DNA of 64,000 nt from the NCBI GenBank assembly GCA_027886175.1, contig JAJNNQ010000005.1:2361001-2425000 (forward strand), written 5' to 3'. The notes below the pieces were generated by a model that was not told the DNA's origin, did not search any database, and saw only the letters and a program-made list of their open reading frames with translations. Both the position numbers and the translations under genes were made by a program. The stretch is from Phylloscopus collybita (taxonomy: Eukaryota > Chordata > Aves > Passeriformes > Phylloscopidae). This document shows positions 1 to 12,430 of the stretch, in pieces; within the stretch, counting starts at the first letter, position 1, and every line of letters begins with the position of its first letter.

Positions 1-169
1 AAGTGGAACAGAGGACATCTCAGTGTATTGATCTTTCACTTGTCTTTCCCATCTTCCTGAAGCCTTTTCTGGCCTTTTAAAGTCCCTCTATCATCAAGTT
101 CTGACTGTTGGAGTTGCAAGATGGGCTCTGTAAATGCCTTTCCCTCATTACATAATGCCCTTAGTCAGG

Positions 170-626
170 CTGTTGTCTATAATTAACTTCTGCTCTTTAG
201 TCTGTAAACACCAACAGGAGATTTTCTCTAAACTCCTTCACGTTAACAGGACTTTGATTTGATTTCCAGAGGGAATCAGCTGGGCAGATTAAACACTCCT
301 GCTTTGCATGGGACAGCATGGGACTGTGTAGCCCTGGTTGGTGCCTGAGAGGTTTTGGTTTCTCTGAAACTCTTTTCCCAGAGAGTTTTCTGTAAACAAG
401 AGACACGTTTTCCTGACTGTAACCTTTGTTTACATTCCTTTCCCTAGGAGGGACTTCTCCTTGATGTCCCTCTGACTTGACCAATGTGATTGAAGAAGTT
501 TTGTCTTTCTTCCACCCATTGGGTTGTTCTCTGTAGAACAGTGTAAAAGGGAAGAATTTCCCAGAAATAAACAGAGTCATTGTCACCTTCTGAGTCAGAG
601 TCTGTGTCCTTGTGATCTTTAACAGT
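170..626 (+). mobile_element. Solo LTR, endogenous retrovirus
   Basis: This element of 457 bp runs from CTGTTGTC to TTAACAGT and is flanked by perfect 6-bp direct repeats GTCAGG (164-169, 627-632). AATAAA at 566-571 is followed by a U5-like stretch, giving plus-strand orientation. Its right-hand 280 bp are related to the reverse complement of 20556-20850. No internal viral sequence is attached. Confidence 0.7.
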
Positions 627-762
627 GTCAGGACTGGCCATGGAATTCCTTAGGAGTCGCTGACTTCACCTACAGGTGGCTCAGGAATAGGGAAGAGAGG
701 TGATGCCACCCCTAAGGGCTCCTCCAAACATGTTCCTACAGCAGTGCCCAGGCCCTTCTTGG

Positions 763-1310
763 CTGGAACTCCGACGGAGGAGCACACACGTTGGAATTCC
801 GATGGAGGAACACACGCGCTGGAATTCTGATGGAGGAGCACACACACGTTGGAATTCCGATGGAGGAGCACACACACGTTGGAATTCCAATGGAGGAACA
901 CACACACATTGGAATTCCGATGGAGGAGCACACACACGTTGGAATTCCAATGGAGGAGCACACACACGTTGGAATTCCAATGGAGGAGCACACATGTTGG
1001 AACTCCAATGGAGGAGCACACACGTTGGAATTCCGATGGAGGAGCTCACACACATTGGAATTCCAATGGAGGAGCACACATGTTGGAACTCCAATGGAGG
1101 AGCACACACACATTGGAATTCCAATGGAGGAGCACACATGTTGGAACTCCAATGGAGGAGCACACACACATTGGAATTCCAATGGAGGAGCACACATGTT
1201 GGAACTCCAATGGAGGAAAACACACGTTGGAATTCCAATGGAGGAGCACACACACATTGGAATTCCGATGGAGGAGCACACACATTGGAATTCCAATGGA
1301 GGAGCACACA
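763..1310. repeat. 28/30-bp minisatellite, about 18 copies
   Basis: The units read TGGAGGAGCACACACA then CATTGGAATTCCAA (30 bp), with 28-bp variants lacking one CA or carrying GGAACTCC. There are 18 full units and partial units at both ends. From about 960 to 1210 the 28-bp GGAACTCC form tends to alternate with the 30-bp GGAATTCC form. Unit lengths are not multiples of three, so the open frames crossing it are not meaningful. Confidence 0.95.
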
Positions 1311-1842
1311 AGAGATGGTGCATCTTCAAGACTGACCTTGCACAATCTGCGCCTTCATCTTCCAGGCTGCTCTGAAACCTTGGGAGGAATCCGAGGAGGA
1401 ATCCAGGGAGGCTCCGAGCCCCGCGCTGCATTTGCAATTCCGCTCCCTCCATTAGCAGGGAGCCTGGGGCTGATGGCACTGATGCTTTCAGCTCTCAGGG
1501 AATTGTTTGCCAGACTCTGAGGCTCCTGTGCCAGCTGTCCTGGGATCCCGCGGTTTAATGACATCCCAGAACCACAGCCCGGGGCAGCGGAAAGCCGCGG
1601 ACAGGAGGATTCTGTGCACTTCGTGTTTTCTAAAGATTTAAGGCATTCGTGGAAGATTTCCTGAAAAAAAAATGTGTCAGGATTTCCAGCGTGTAAAATC
1701 CTGATTTTTTTTTTTTTTTGGGAAATTAAATTTCTGTTCTCCCTCTAATCCTTGGAGACGGGGGAGAAAGTGAAAATGGATGTGTTTGGGATCTATGTCT
1801 TGGCAGGATTGGAAAAAAAAAAAAAAGATTAATTCCTCAGAA
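1311..1842. other. Gene-free single-copy stretch
   Basis: This is moderately GC-rich sequence with short A and T runs. I see no exon, RNA gene or recognisable repeat. Confidence 0.5.
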
Positions 1843-2109
1843 ATAATACTAATACTAATACTAATACTAATACTAATACTAATACACTAATATACTAATA
1901 TACTAATATACTAATATACTAATATACTATTATACTAATATACTAATATACTAATATACTAATACTAATACTAACACTAATAAATACTAATACTAATACA
2001 CTAATACTAATAAATACTAATACTAATACACTAATACTAATAAATACTAATACTAATACCAATACTAATAAATACTAGTACTAATATGCTAATACTAATG
2101 CTACTAATA
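1843..2109. repeat. TAATAC / TACTAATA microsatellite
   Basis: Hexamer (TAATAC) copies pass into an octamer (TACTAATA) array around 1888-1960 and then a mixed ACTAAT array with AATAAATACT interruptions. The block is almost free of G. Confidence 0.95.
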
Positions 2110-2330
2110 ATATCCAAACCAACATAAATACTCTGGGTGTGTGACCCTGTGGTTTCCTCTCGTTTTCTATTCCATGGATGTGGAGGACGCTAAGGATAGT
2201 ATTCCAAGGTCAAATCTGTGCCTGTGCTGCCTCACATCCCAACAAATGAATTTATTTCCTTTCAGTTTGTTCACCCACCTAACTAGGCTCCTGATCCTGC
2301 TCTTTTCTTGCCATTAATAGAAATTTAAAC

Positions 2331-2333
<3 letters not shown>

Positions 2334-2384
<51 letters not shown>
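2334..2384. repeat. Poly(T), 51 nt
   Basis: This is an uninterrupted run of 51 T. The length may be affected by sequencing or assembly. No LINE body precedes it in a form I can identify. Confidence 0.95.
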
Positions 2385-2385
<1 letters not shown>

Positions 2386-3393
2386 GCAAAATCTGTTTGG
2401 CTGCTGCTGGCTGAAGCCCCTGGAATCCCAAATTTGCAGGTGTCAGGATGACAATCCAGAGGGAGATTTTGCTGATTGCCATGGTTTAATCAGACCAAAC
2501 TGTGATGGATCCTGAAGGTGGGGCTGCACTTTAGTGGTTCACCCACCACTTCAAGGATTTCATTTTATTGCTTTGCTTCTTCTGGAGGTGCCAGAGAGAT
2601 CAGAGAGAGGAGAATTGCTGAGGGATGATTTGGAATTTCTCTCAGGGACGTGGACAATGTGGAGATGAGTCACACAGCTATTTCTGATGAAGGAAAATAC
2701 CTCCCATGGACATCGAGCAGCCAAACCCTTGGTTCTTTCTATCAGGGCTCTGTGGGTGCACAGATCGTTGAGTTTTTGATTTTAAATGTCTTTTTTTCAA
2801 GAGCTGTGAGCAGAACAAGGCCAAATCCTTGGATGACAAGCACAATCCTCGTGTGGTTGAGCTCGTCTGTAAGTGACAAATGAGTCACATCATTTTGACT
2901 AATTGATCTTGTCTTGTGTGTTTGTTTATTAACAGGAAACCACTGACTGCTGTTCCCAGTTTGCTTTTGTATGGAAATGAAGCTTGCAAGCAGTTCCCAG
3001 CCAGGTTCCTGGGGAACTGGAATGGTGAGGGATCACCAGGAATTTTCAGGTGGATTTGTGCTCATGCAATGGAAACAAAAATATATTTTTAATTATTTTT
3101 TTAACAGTAAGCTAAATCATGGCTTGTTCACAGCAGTCACTGCTTGTGGTTAGCAGAGAAAAAAAATTTAAAAAAAAATCTGTGGACATGGCAGTATTTC
3201 CAAGGTTTTGGACTATTTTTGCTGCCTCCACCTTCAGGCACCTACAGCACTGCCCCTGCCTTAGGAGCTGGCTGTTTGAAACTCTTTTTTCAAACTCTAT
3301 CGATTTTTCCAACATCTTACACTTAGGAACAATTTTAGTTTTTCTTCCTGAATTAAAACTGGTGGATCTCCAATGGCTTCATGGATGTCCAGG
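2385..3393. other. Gene-free single-copy stretch
   Basis: Ordinary AT-rich sequence with short A runs near 3160-3180. I find no exon or repeat. Confidence 0.5.
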
Positions 3394-3752
3394 GAAGAAC
3401 AGTGGAGCTGGGGCAGGGTCTGGAGCACCAGGAGAGGCTGAGGGAGCTGGGAAAGGGGCTGAGCCTGGAGAAGAGGAGGCTCAGGGGGGACCTTGTGGCT
3501 CTGCACAGCTCCCTGCCAGCAGGGTGGGGTTGAGCTCTGCCAGGTGGGGTCAGGCTCTGCTGGCAGGGAACGAGGATGGGATGGGAATAAAGGCCTCAGG
3601 TCATGCCAGGGTCACCATCCCTAGCAGAGTTCAAAACACGTGTCACTTCAAAATGTGGTTTAGGGGGCATTGGGGTATTGGCCAGATCTTGGATTTAATG
3701 ACCTTGGGGTCTTACCCAACCCTAAGGGTCCTGTGATTCTGTGATTCTGTTG
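3394..3752 (+). mobile_element. CR1 LINE 3' fragment
   Basis: The block contains the CR1 3' region (TGGAGCACCAGGAGAGGCTG, then CTGGAGAAGAGGAGGCTCAG) and ends in the diagnostic tail GATTCTGTGATTCTGT. It lacks the reverse transcriptase and is dead. Confidence 0.85.
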
Positions 3753-3754
3753 CT

Positions 3755-5830
3755 GCAGTGCTGGTACAGCACAGAAATGCCCCCCAGCTTTGTTTTCCCA
3801 CTGAGCTGCAGCAGCTCTGCTCCACTCGGTGTCAAACCCATCCTCAGAAATGGGATAAGGAAGCAAATATTCAGCTCCACTTGTCTGCATTTCTGAGGGG
3901 GAAGTGACATTTCATAAATACTCAACTATGCTGCTCTCAACATCCAATTTTCTATATTGGATTCATTTCTCAAATCTACTTACTTTAGAAGGCTGGAATG
4001 TTAATCTAACAAGTCCTGCAGTTTTAACAAGCAGCGTGTGGCTTTCCTTTTCATCTGGCACTTGCATTTCAATGACCCTGCAGCTTCAGGGCATTGAGAC
4101 AACCATTATTTCATTAAGGACACTTCCATGCAATAATTAATAATTCCATGCATGATGACTCTTGAAAGGAAACAACTTGCATATGGGATCAGCTATGGAA
4201 TTAATCCGTGCTGTTGGGAAAAATCTCTCTGTGGGCACTGCAGGAAATGTGTTCCCCGAGGCCAGAAATCAACTGTGCAGCAAAACTGAGCTGCTCCTCA
4301 CGCTGCTGTGCTGCTTCCCTCTCTGACCTCTGCATTGGAACTGCCAGAGAAAAAAATTCCAGTTGGTGACAGCTCTGGTAGATTTGAGCATTTGCAGTTT
4401 TGGAGCCAGCGCTGGGCTCTGCTCAGTGCACCACTGAGCACTTGTCAGTTGTTAATCAGCCAAAGTCAATTAGTGCTCTCACTATGGATTTGCTCAGGGT
4501 ATGACAGCCCTGAGTGGCTCTGTGGGACTAGAAAGCAGATGAGAAAGGGGAAAGAGACTGTTCTAGAAATTCCTTGGTTCTGCACGACAAACTCAGGGCA
4601 ATTCTGCAGATTTTGGCTGAAGTTTCTAAGCTTTTTTTAAAGTTTGAACCAGTCCCAATGTGCCATTTTATTTAGATTTCTAAAGCTTCTGGCCAACAGG
4701 ACAGGGCAGTTGGTTTGTCCCCAGGAATGGTCACCTGGAGTTTTTCCCTCAGAGGAACCTCCTGAATGAGGGATTGCCCAGCAGGTGAGTGTGGGGTCAC
4801 CCCAGTGCCACACCTTGGTCTCAGCAGGATTTTTGTGTGGTCATCTGTTGCACCCAGGGTTGTTTGTGTTCAGTGACTACTGGGGAACATGAAGGGACTC
4901 CAAAATTATGGATAATGTGTCATAAGGGCAAGAAATTCCTCCTTTTCTGTACGAAAAAAACCCCCATGCTGTGCAGAAAAGTGCAAGGATAAATTTGTCA
5001 GAGCTCTTGGCTGAGCTTCTTTGAGCCCAGGTTGGATTTGAGACCTCCTGAGGCCTCATCCAATATCACTTATTCTGTGCTCCCAACAAATTGGCAGAAG
5101 AAGGACAATTCATGATTTTTAAAACTCTAAGAAGCTCTGAGAAGAAACATTGTGTTGACTCTTCAAGAAAATGCAAATTGTGATTCATCTCAAGTCTCCC
5201 CTTCCAGAGCAGCACACAGCTCTAACCAATTAACTTCAATCCTTCAGAATTTTAAGAAATGAGCTTTCATGTTTTTTTTAAAAAAAATAATAAAATCGAA
5301 ATTCTGGGTTAAAAGTTTTAATTTAGTTCACCTCTTCTCTCTCAGGAGACGCATTCCATGGAGCACTGAATTATGCATGTACATGGACAAGGGGGATTCA
5401 TTAACTGGGTGAGGTTTGGGGACTTTCCCTCTCTTTTGTTGACACTTCCTTTCATATGGAAAATCCAAGCGCCAAGTTCTCCTCTATTCATGTCGTGACG
5501 CCCCTTGTAAAAGTCGATATGTCACTATTTTCTGTGTGTCAGCCCAGACTGATGGCAGCGCTGACTTTCAAGACAGGTCAAGAAGGCACCGCGGAAAAAA
5601 AAAAAAACAAAAAACCCCCCACAAACCAACAACCTCTGCGGAAGCAGAGTGATGCTAAATGCCACAGAACAAAGATTTAGCTGCAAATTCTCAGAGCTGA
5701 CATGCAAAACGTGGCCACTGCGGAGTGCAGGGGCTTGCTGAAATGCCAGCAAAATCTGCAGTGTTATACCCAGACACCTCGCTGCTCCCTCCTTCCCCTC
5801 CAAAGCTTCAATCCGGCCTTGAAGGGCTAA
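3755..5830. other. Gene-free single-copy stretch
   Basis: I see no exon, RNA gene or clear repeat beyond short A/T runs (for example 5593-5605). All open frames are short and carry no recognisable domain. Confidence 0.5.
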
Positions 5831-6841
5831 GAGCTCTGCATCACCCAGTGCTCCATGGAGCTCTGCATCACCTGGTGCTCCTTGGAGCTCTGCATCACCC
5901 AGTGCTCCATGGAGCTCTGCATCACCCAGTGCTCCTTGGAGCTCTGCATCACCCGGTGCTCCATGGAGCTCTGCATCACCCAGTGCTCCTTGGAGCTCTG
6001 CATCACCCGGTGCTCCATGGAGCTCTGCACCACCCAGTGCTCCTTGGAGCTCTGCATCACCCAGTGCTCCGTGGAGCTCTGCATCACCCAGTGCTTCTTG
6101 GAGCTCTGCATCACCCAGTGCTCCTTGGAGCTCTGCATCACCCGGTGCTCCGTGGAGCTCTGCACCACCCGGTGCTCCGTGGAGCTCTGCATCACCCAGC
6201 GCTCCGTGGAGCTCTGCATTACCCAGTGCTCCGTGGAGCTCTGCACCATCCAGTGCTCTGTGGAGCTCTGCATCACCCAGTGCTCTGTGGAGCTCTGCAT
6301 CACCCAGTGCTCCCTGGAGCTCTGCACCACCCAGTGCTCCATGGAGCTCTGCATCACCCAGTGCTCCATGGAGCTCTGCATCACCTGGTGCTTCTTGGAG
6401 CTCTGCATCACCCAGTGCTCCATGGAGCTCTGCATCACCCGGTGCTCCATGGAGCTCTGCATCACCTGGTGCTTCTTGGAGCTCTGCACCACCCGGTGCT
6501 CCATGGAGCTCTGCATCACCCAGTGCTCCATGGAGCTCTGCATCACCCGGTGCTTCTTGGAGCTCTGCATCACCCAGAGCTCTTTGGAGCTCTGCATCAC
6601 CCAGTGCTCCGTGGAGCTCTGCACCACCCAGTGCTCCATGGAGCTCTGCATCACCCGGTGCTCCATGGAGCTCTGCATCACCCAGTGCTCCTTGGAGCTC
6701 TGCATCACCCAGTGCTCCGTGGAGCTCTGCATCACCCAGTGCTCCTTGGAGCTCTGCACCACCCAGTGCTCCATGGAGCTCTGCACCACCCGGTGCTCCG
6801 TGGAGCTCTGCACCACCCAGTGCTCCGTGGAGCTCTGCAGC
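5831..6841. repeat. 27-bp minisatellite, about 37 copies
   Basis: The unit is GAGCTCTGCATCACCCAGTG followed by CTCCATG, repeated head to tail about 37 times with few indels. Variation is concentrated in CAT/CGT/CTT before GGAGCTC and in CAG/CGG. Because 27 is a multiple of three, long frames stay open on both strands, giving 9-residue repeat peptides. No initiation context, splice signals or domain support translation. Confidence 0.97.
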
Positions 6842-7261
6842 TCCTGCTCAGCCTTGCCCACAGGCTGGCAGTGAGTGCATCCACTCACACCCATGGCAGG
6901 ATATTGTCTCCTTTCCCTTTTGCCCATTCCCCCGCCCCGGGGGATCCAGACTAAAAGTTTGCCTCAAAATCTGCTTTTGCCTACCTAGCCCAGCATTAGA
7001 GCAGCTTGAGCAGGGAGCAGAGGCACGGCCTGGAAGTGCCTCAGACCCGGGAATTCTGTTCTGGCATCAGCCCCATTTCCATTCCCCGTTTCCTGCAATT
7101 TTTTTTAAATTCATGCATTACCATAATGCTGCAAAGCACTGCAGAAATCCAGCCTCTGACTTGCCTTCAGCACACAAAAATTGGAGGCTGGGAGCTGAGC
7201 TGAGCCTTATTTTCACAAGCAGTTGTCATCAGAGCGAGCCAACCTCCCTGCAGAGAGCGGG
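6842..7261. other. Gene-free spacer between two tandem arrays
   Basis: This is single-copy sequence in which I see no exon or repeat. Confidence 0.5.
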
Positions 7262-7755
7262 ATGCAGGGATTGGGATGCTGAGATCCCTGCCTGGCACTC
7301 TCCAGAGATCCCTGTTTGGGATTGATTGATTGATTGATTGATTGATGGATTTGGTGGATTGGGAACCAGAGGATCTGCAGAGATCCCTGCCTGGCACTCT
7401 CCATGGATCCCAGTTTGGGATTGATTGATTGATTGATGGATTAGGAACAGAGGATCTGCAGAGATCCCTGCCTGGCACTTTACAGAGGTCACTGTTTGGG
7501 ACTGATGGATGGATGGATGGATGGATTGATTGATTGACTGATGGATTTGGTGGATTGGGAACCAGAGGATCTGCAGAGATCCCTGCCTGGCACTGTCCAG
7601 AGGTCCCTGTTTGGGACTGATTGATTCAAGGATTGATGGATGGATTAGGGATCAGAGGATTTGCAGAGATCCCTCCCTGCCTGGCACTTTCCTGGCACTT
7701 TTGGGATTGATGGATTGATTGATTGATTGGATTAGGAACCAGAGGATCTGCCTGG
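7262..7755. repeat. Compound tandem repeat with GATT microsatellites
   Basis: The phrase GAGATCCCTGCCTGGCACT recurs near 7282, 7380, 7461, 7576 and 7666 (slightly changed in the last), each followed by TTTGGGA(T/C)TGATTGATT and GGAACCAGAGGATCTGCA. Copies are 81-115 bp apart because the internal GATT/GATG run changes length. Confidence 0.93.
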
Positions 7756-10700
7756 GTACAGTTTCTGCCCTGGTGTTTGTCTGTTCTTGCCTGTGACCTC
7801 TGTCTTGACGTCCATATTGTTACTTCAGAGCTGGAAATCAAAGGCAAGCACAGCCTAAAAACGTTTGAGCAGAAAAAAAAAAAGAGCTTTAATAACTTGG
7901 CCTTGCCTTTGCATTTCAAAGGATCTGTCACATCACTCAAAGAGCCACATGTTTTTAGAGATAATGCCACCTATACCAGAGACCAGGATTCTATTCACAC
8001 CAGGAGTTATTGATTTTTTTTAACTGAATTGGAGTGAAAATAAAGGTGAACAAGATGCTCTCCAGTCCAGTGATATGCTGTAGAATATGTCAGTTGGAGG
8101 TCACTTGGTTTTATATAAATATATATGAATGTATATAAAATGTGTACAGCCAAGCCTGGAGGTGGCAGAGCAGCTTTGTCACCTGGGTGTCACCAGTTCC
8201 CAAAGTTTGCCTGGGTATCAATGTAGGATTCTATGAGATCTTACTGATTGGAGCATTCAATAATTCCTAACAACCTTCTGTCATTTCTAGTTCCCTTATT
8301 GGGAAAAGATGAAAACAAAGCCAACCGTTTCAGACTTAAAAATTCCACTTTTAGCCTCTTCTAACATCCCATTCCTCGCATCTTACATCCAACATTTTAA
8401 GAACTTTGATCAGCACAACAACATCTGTGAGATTTTCTGGAACTGGAGGATAATTTCTAGTTGCAACTTGGTTCTCAACATACAGCAGATTGAATAATTG
8501 TGAGTGACAGCCATAATTATTTAAACTATTGCACTGTGTAGCCCCACCTCCCCTTTAATGGTTCAGGGAAGAATATATGTATCAGATTAGCATAAATTTA
8601 ATTTACTGTCTCATAGAAAATGCAAATCAAGAAGGCAAAACTTTAAGTAGCATTCATTTAGTTTTTCATGCAGGACAAGGATTCTTACCAAGGGTGAGGC
8701 AGAAACAAATCAGCATAAACTTTGTGAGTAATTTGAATTTATCTGTGGCGGTGGAACAGAGTGCTGAGTGTTTCTTTTCTGGTCTGGCTGATGCTCTTTT
8801 GGGAATCCTGCATTTCTTGATCTTTCTCTGCCAGTTTTCTCAGATGTGCTGGGATCCAGCCCCCCTCAAATTCTTTGCTGAAACCCCTTTTTAATTTATT
8901 TTTTTTTTTTTTTTTGATTTTCATTTATTTTGAGATCAGTTCTTTATTTTGAGATCACCTCATTCTGAGATGAGCTCTAACAGAGGGTGAGAATTCCCCC
9001 AAGATTTTCAACCCAAGACCAAGATTTAGCTTTGCCTTAACTCTGCCACTTCACTCTCAGTGGATGATCCATTTCCTTGGGAGGGAACCCAGAGCAGTTA
9101 CCAGGGACAGGGGGCTCAGCAGCCAGATCAGCATCTCACCCTCCCCACCCCAAACCACCCTGGGAGACTCTGCCCTCCTGCACACAAAACCTCCCCTCAG
9201 AGCCCTTTTTTCCTGGCAAGTCTGGGAAAATAAACAGGCTTTGAAGTGCACCCTGAATTTCTCTCCAAACTGCGAGTCAAGTGCGGCTTGCTACGGCGTG
9301 ACAAGATTTTAACATGATTCCCATGTTTATAGAGATATACATTTTAAGTCAGAGTTCCTCATTTATCATAGGATTGGAGAAACAAAGGTCTCCTGCCTTT
9401 GATTTCCTGGGAGAAAACATTTTACAGATGCCTCTGGAGAGTTCTGAGGGTTGTTTAAAGTCATCTGCTGTTTTTAAAGATGGGAGTTCAAGGGAAATGA
9501 TTTCAAAGGAGCTCAGAGGAGAGGAGCTGAAGTTGGCACATCTTCTCATTTGTGTATTCCTTAGCTCTGATTTGAAGGAAGGGAAAGTCTCGTTGTTTCA
9601 CAGAGACAGAAGAACTGAGATTGCCAACAAATTAAATCAGCCCTGAAGAAAGGGAGATTTTTTTCCCCCCCCCTCTATCATCTGGATGTAGATCCCACAC
9701 AAATGGAACTGTAAGCAGAGGTTAAAGGAAGAATGCAGTGGTTGAACCTCTGCAGCCTCATCAATTCTCTGTTAAGGATGCAATTCAAGGGGAGACACTG
9801 GAATAAAATCTCTTGGGGAAGCATCAAACAAGGCTGAAATGTTTATGGAAAGCAGATTTTTTTTTTTAAATTTTTTCAGCAGTCTTCACTGTACATCTGT
9901 GTTCCAAACACTCTTCTTGTTATTTCCCCCTCTCCCCTTTTTTTTGAAGGTGATGGGAATGCCTGATAATATCTGGGAGATTTTCTAGAATTGGAGGATA
10001 ATTTCTGCTCATAAATTTACTCTTTTTTTAGCATACAAATAACACTTCTGGAACAGAAGAAGTGGGAAAGAGCAATCCTGCAACCCTGCAATCCCTTGCC
10101 CCAGGAATCACTTGACCTTTGGAGCAGACCCAGTCTGAGAGGTTGCTTCTCTTCAGGGCTCTGCTTAGAAACAAATACTGCACAAAGGGTCCTGAAAAAT
10201 GTTTATTTAATTCACCTACAGCAACAGCAAGAGGCTTTATAAACAGCCTGCAAGAGGCCTTGCTGATAATTTCTACTTAGAACATCATCTTAAATTGTTT
10301 TATCACATTGTTTTTGCAAAAAATAAGGAAAAGCTTAAGTTAATTAAAATAAATTGATTGCCTTTCATTTACCACTGGCATGTTTACACTTCCCTCATCT
10401 GTGGCACCTCCTGAACTGCTCACAACACGACACAATAATTTCAGTGAGGGGGAAGTGATTATATTATCTCATTTGGAACACAGTGGCATCATGGGAAGGC
10501 AGGTTATCAGCCAAAATGGTGTGGCAGCTTCATTCCTGAGAAAGAAGAATCCTGGAGATGATTTTTCCATCAGGTCTAATATCTGCTGTTCACAGTAAGC
10601 AGCTGCATTTTCTGCTGGATCATTGTTAATTTTTTTTTCAGTCTTGGCCGTATTTTCTTGATTGCCATAGGAATATCTTTGTTAATCTATTATCTGTAAA

Positions 10701-10789
10701 GCTGAGGCAGTCTCTCAATTTCGTTTCTTTCATTTAGCTCCACCTTTTTCCCCAACATATTTAGGGCTCAGTGACTTCAGAATCCTCTC
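7756..10789. other. Gene-free stretch
   Basis: AT-rich, mainly single-copy sequence with a T run at 8899-8915 and a T/C run at 9659-9674. I find no exon, RNA gene or clear mobile element. Confidence 0.5.
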
Positions 10790-10930
10790 CAGAACACTCA
10801 AGGCAAGGCTTTGACAGCTCATTTTAGACCTCTCTAAGCCAATCTTCTCCAGCCTGCACATCAGGTACCTCTTGTCCCACAGCCTGGATTAAGCCAGACC
10901 CTCTTGGGATGAAGCTGTTAAAGACACCGA
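10790..10930 (-). mobile_element. Possible old CR1 fragment
   Basis: CCAATCTTCTCCAGCCTGCA and GTACCTCTTGTCCCACAGCC resemble the reverse complement of CR1 sequence just upstream of the 3' UTR. The match is weak and lacks the 3' tail. Confidence 0.35.
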
Positions 10931-12323
10931 GGGCATGAAGCACCTTTGACAAAAAAAATGGTGTCATTTACAGTGATGATCTTAATTGCAATTGAAGAAT
11001 TCCATTTTTCAAAGATCACTTTACTGCATTTTGTCAGCAGAACAATGTCCAAGGCGTGGTTTTTCTTGGAGCCCTCACTCATTGCTCTCCTGTGCTCCAC
11101 TTGCCATCTCACCCTCCTGCACTTGATGTTTGATCAATATTATGAGAGACCTGATCTGGTTGTCATTGAGAACATGGCAAAACTTTTTCCTTTTTTTTTT
11201 TTTTTTGTTTTTGACTGGAAATATGGGCAGGCTCTGGTGTTTGGTGTTTGTCTTTTAATTAACCAGAGGGTTTAGAGATGAGTCTGTCTGTATGTGGCTT
11301 TTTTTGATGTGGTGGTGCCTTTGCTGGGGCTCTCACAGCCACATCTCTGAGCCCTTTGGGGGGCCAGGGAGCAAAGCAAGAGAAGGATAAAGCAGCTCTG
11401 AAGACGTCCCCAAAACATCCAAAAGTACAACTAATTAAATTACTTTATGGCAGTGTTTAATCTTTTCAAATGATTTGAGGTTTGTTTTCCAACTCCTCCC
11501 CTGGTGGTTTCTCTGAGCTATTCGACATCAGTGAGTTCTTTGTCCATGATATTCCCCAGACTGAATAAAACCCTGGTGGAAGTGTCTAACCCTGACTTTT
11601 ATAATCCACTTTTGCAGATTAATACCCAAACTGAGCTGTGCTTTCTGCCCAGCCTGCCTGGCATTCTCTCTGCTGCTGCTTTCAGTACACCTTCAAATAA
11701 TCGCTGGCCCCAAAGAAAGGATTAATCTGTCATTTCTTATTTAAATCCTTTATCAATAAATATTTGAAATTAAGACAAATGTGATAAATAAGGGATTTAA
11801 CTAACAGCGGAGTTTTAGTGTTCTTTTCCTTTCAGGTTGGGTTTGCCCTTTATGCTTTCTGAAGTCTGTGGAGATTCTTCAGTTTCTCTTGCAATCTTTT
11901 AATCTCTTCTATATGAAATATTTAAACTTTCAACATGTAATAATTACTAATAAGATTAAGATTGGATCTTGGAGCTACCGAAGGTAAATTCTTTCTTTCA
12001 TTTCAGCTCGTGATGGCCTGAGAGCATTCAAGTTACAAAATCCACATTCTCTGTTTCCTTTAGGGCAATATTGTCTCTGCCTCTCTTATTTCAGTGTTCT
12101 CATTATGTTTCAGGCTTGCTGACTGAAAGAGCCAAATTCCACCTCCTTGATTTGCCTATAAAACCTGATTCTTTAATTTTTTTATTTTTTTTTCCCTGAG
12201 ACCTGGGTTTAGGAGTCTTTTGAGTTTCTGAGTCCAGTTCTAACTGGAGTGTGAAAGGGCACAGAAAATTCTGTTGCAGAAAATGGGACTGAGGTCCTCA
12301 AAGTCCCAGTGCATCCCATCCCT
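10931..12323. other. Gene-free stretch
   Basis: AT-rich single-copy DNA with a T run at 11192-11206. I find no exon or repeat of note. Confidence 0.5.
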
Positions 12324-12430
12324 CCCTTCCTTCCTTCCTTCCTTCCTTCCTTCCTTCCTTCCTTCCTTCCTTCCTTCCTTCCTTCCTTCCTTCCTTCCTT
12401 CCTTCCTTCCTTCTTTCCTTCCCTCCTTCC
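12324..12430. repeat. (TTCC)n microsatellite
   Basis: There are about 21 nearly perfect TTCC units from 12327 to 12411, then decayed TTTCC/CCTCC units. On the minus strand this is a (GGAA)n array. Confidence 0.97.

Noticed and set aside
681..1520. Open frames of about 200-250 codons
   Set aside because: They cross 28/30-bp units, which shift frame, and appear on both strands.
5725..6954. Long plus and minus open frames (409, 339 and 366 codons)
   Set aside because: They are by-products of a 27-bp tandem repeat whose length is a multiple of three; they occur on both strands and have no domain.
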